The notes under the pieces are model-generated. The model was not told the origin of the DNA and did no database searches. It worked only from the letters and a program-made list of their open reading frames with translations. From Bacteroidales bacterium (GTDB lineage Bacteria > Bacteroidota > Bacteroidia > Bacteroidales > M50B96), in the NCBI GenBank assembly GCA_021740905.1, contig JAIOYV010000047.1:1-54131 (forward strand): 54,131 nucleotides of DNA, in the 5' to 3' direction. The position numbers and the translations under genes are program-made. This document shows, in pieces, positions 54,036 through 54,131 of the stretch (positions are counted from its first letter, which is position 1; each line of letters starts with the position of its first letter).

Positions 54036-54131
54036 TGTGTTGAAGTAAACCCCACCACCGCCGCACGCCATATATACTGTGTAATTGATTTTTTTGGTTG
54101 GTTGCCCTTCAAAGCCTCGTTGATTGTTTTC

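Overview
The window is a chromosomal segment from a member of the Bacteroidota, probably a Bacteroidales/Marinilabiliales-type anaerobe or facultative anaerobe. Three secreted proteins end in type IX secretion (Por) sorting domains. Lipoprotein and outer-membrane barrel genes are common. Shine-Dalgarno sequences are rarely visible, and several genes carry the Bacteroidota -7 promoter element TAnnTTTG. The rpsO-pnp pair, an LruC-domain lipoprotein, a UPF0175 antitoxin and LytS/LytTR signalling fit the same group. No rRNA, tRNA, CRISPR array, transposase or phage structural gene was recognised.

Layout. 1-5 kb: a C-terminally truncated ClpP-fold protease, a GNAT-like protein, and a minus-strand operon of lipoprotein, outer-membrane barrel and PAP2 phosphatase. 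5-15.3 kb: a redox region. A Crp/Fnr regulator with an N-terminal cysteine cluster is divergent from a Tat-exported four-cluster ferredoxin subunit, an NrfD-type quinol-interacting membrane subunit, an anchored beta-rich protein and a monohaem cytochrome c. These are followed by a polytopic membrane protein, a possible 34-aa protein, an SDR/DUF2867 protein and a NapC-like multihaem cytochrome. No molybdopterin catalytic subunit is present, so the set looks like a membrane electron-transfer complex. 15.5-20 kb: a GH16-like surface lipoprotein and a secreted trypsin-like protease, then a promoter/terminator pair framing a candidate small RNA. 20-29.5 kb: pnp, rpsO, a secreted propeller/Omp28-like protein, a transketolase N-terminal half, an LruC lipoprotein and a methyltransferase. 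29.5-38 kb: UvrD/PcrA helicase, a decayed pepD fragment, a lipoprotein, xseA, an ABC export operon with a LolA-like protein, and an outer-membrane barrel.

38-47.3 kb: three toxin-antitoxin modules (MntA/HepT, UPF0175/DUF3368 with a broken toxin, HipBA) surround a 2040-residue alpha-2-macroglobulin. 47.3-51.3 kb: a LytTR response regulator, its histidine kinase, and a secreted DUF1566 protein. 51.5-54.1 kb: an AT-rich two-gene unit of an EcoRI-family adenine methyltransferase and a DUF262-HNH nuclease. It is bounded by inverted copies of GTTAGCCGT, with a long hairpin at its right end. This unit is the best candidate for a mobile defence system.

Several intergenic regions hold inverted-repeat elements of the kind scattered through Bacteroidota genomes. 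All family names are from reading motifs by eye; no database search was run.
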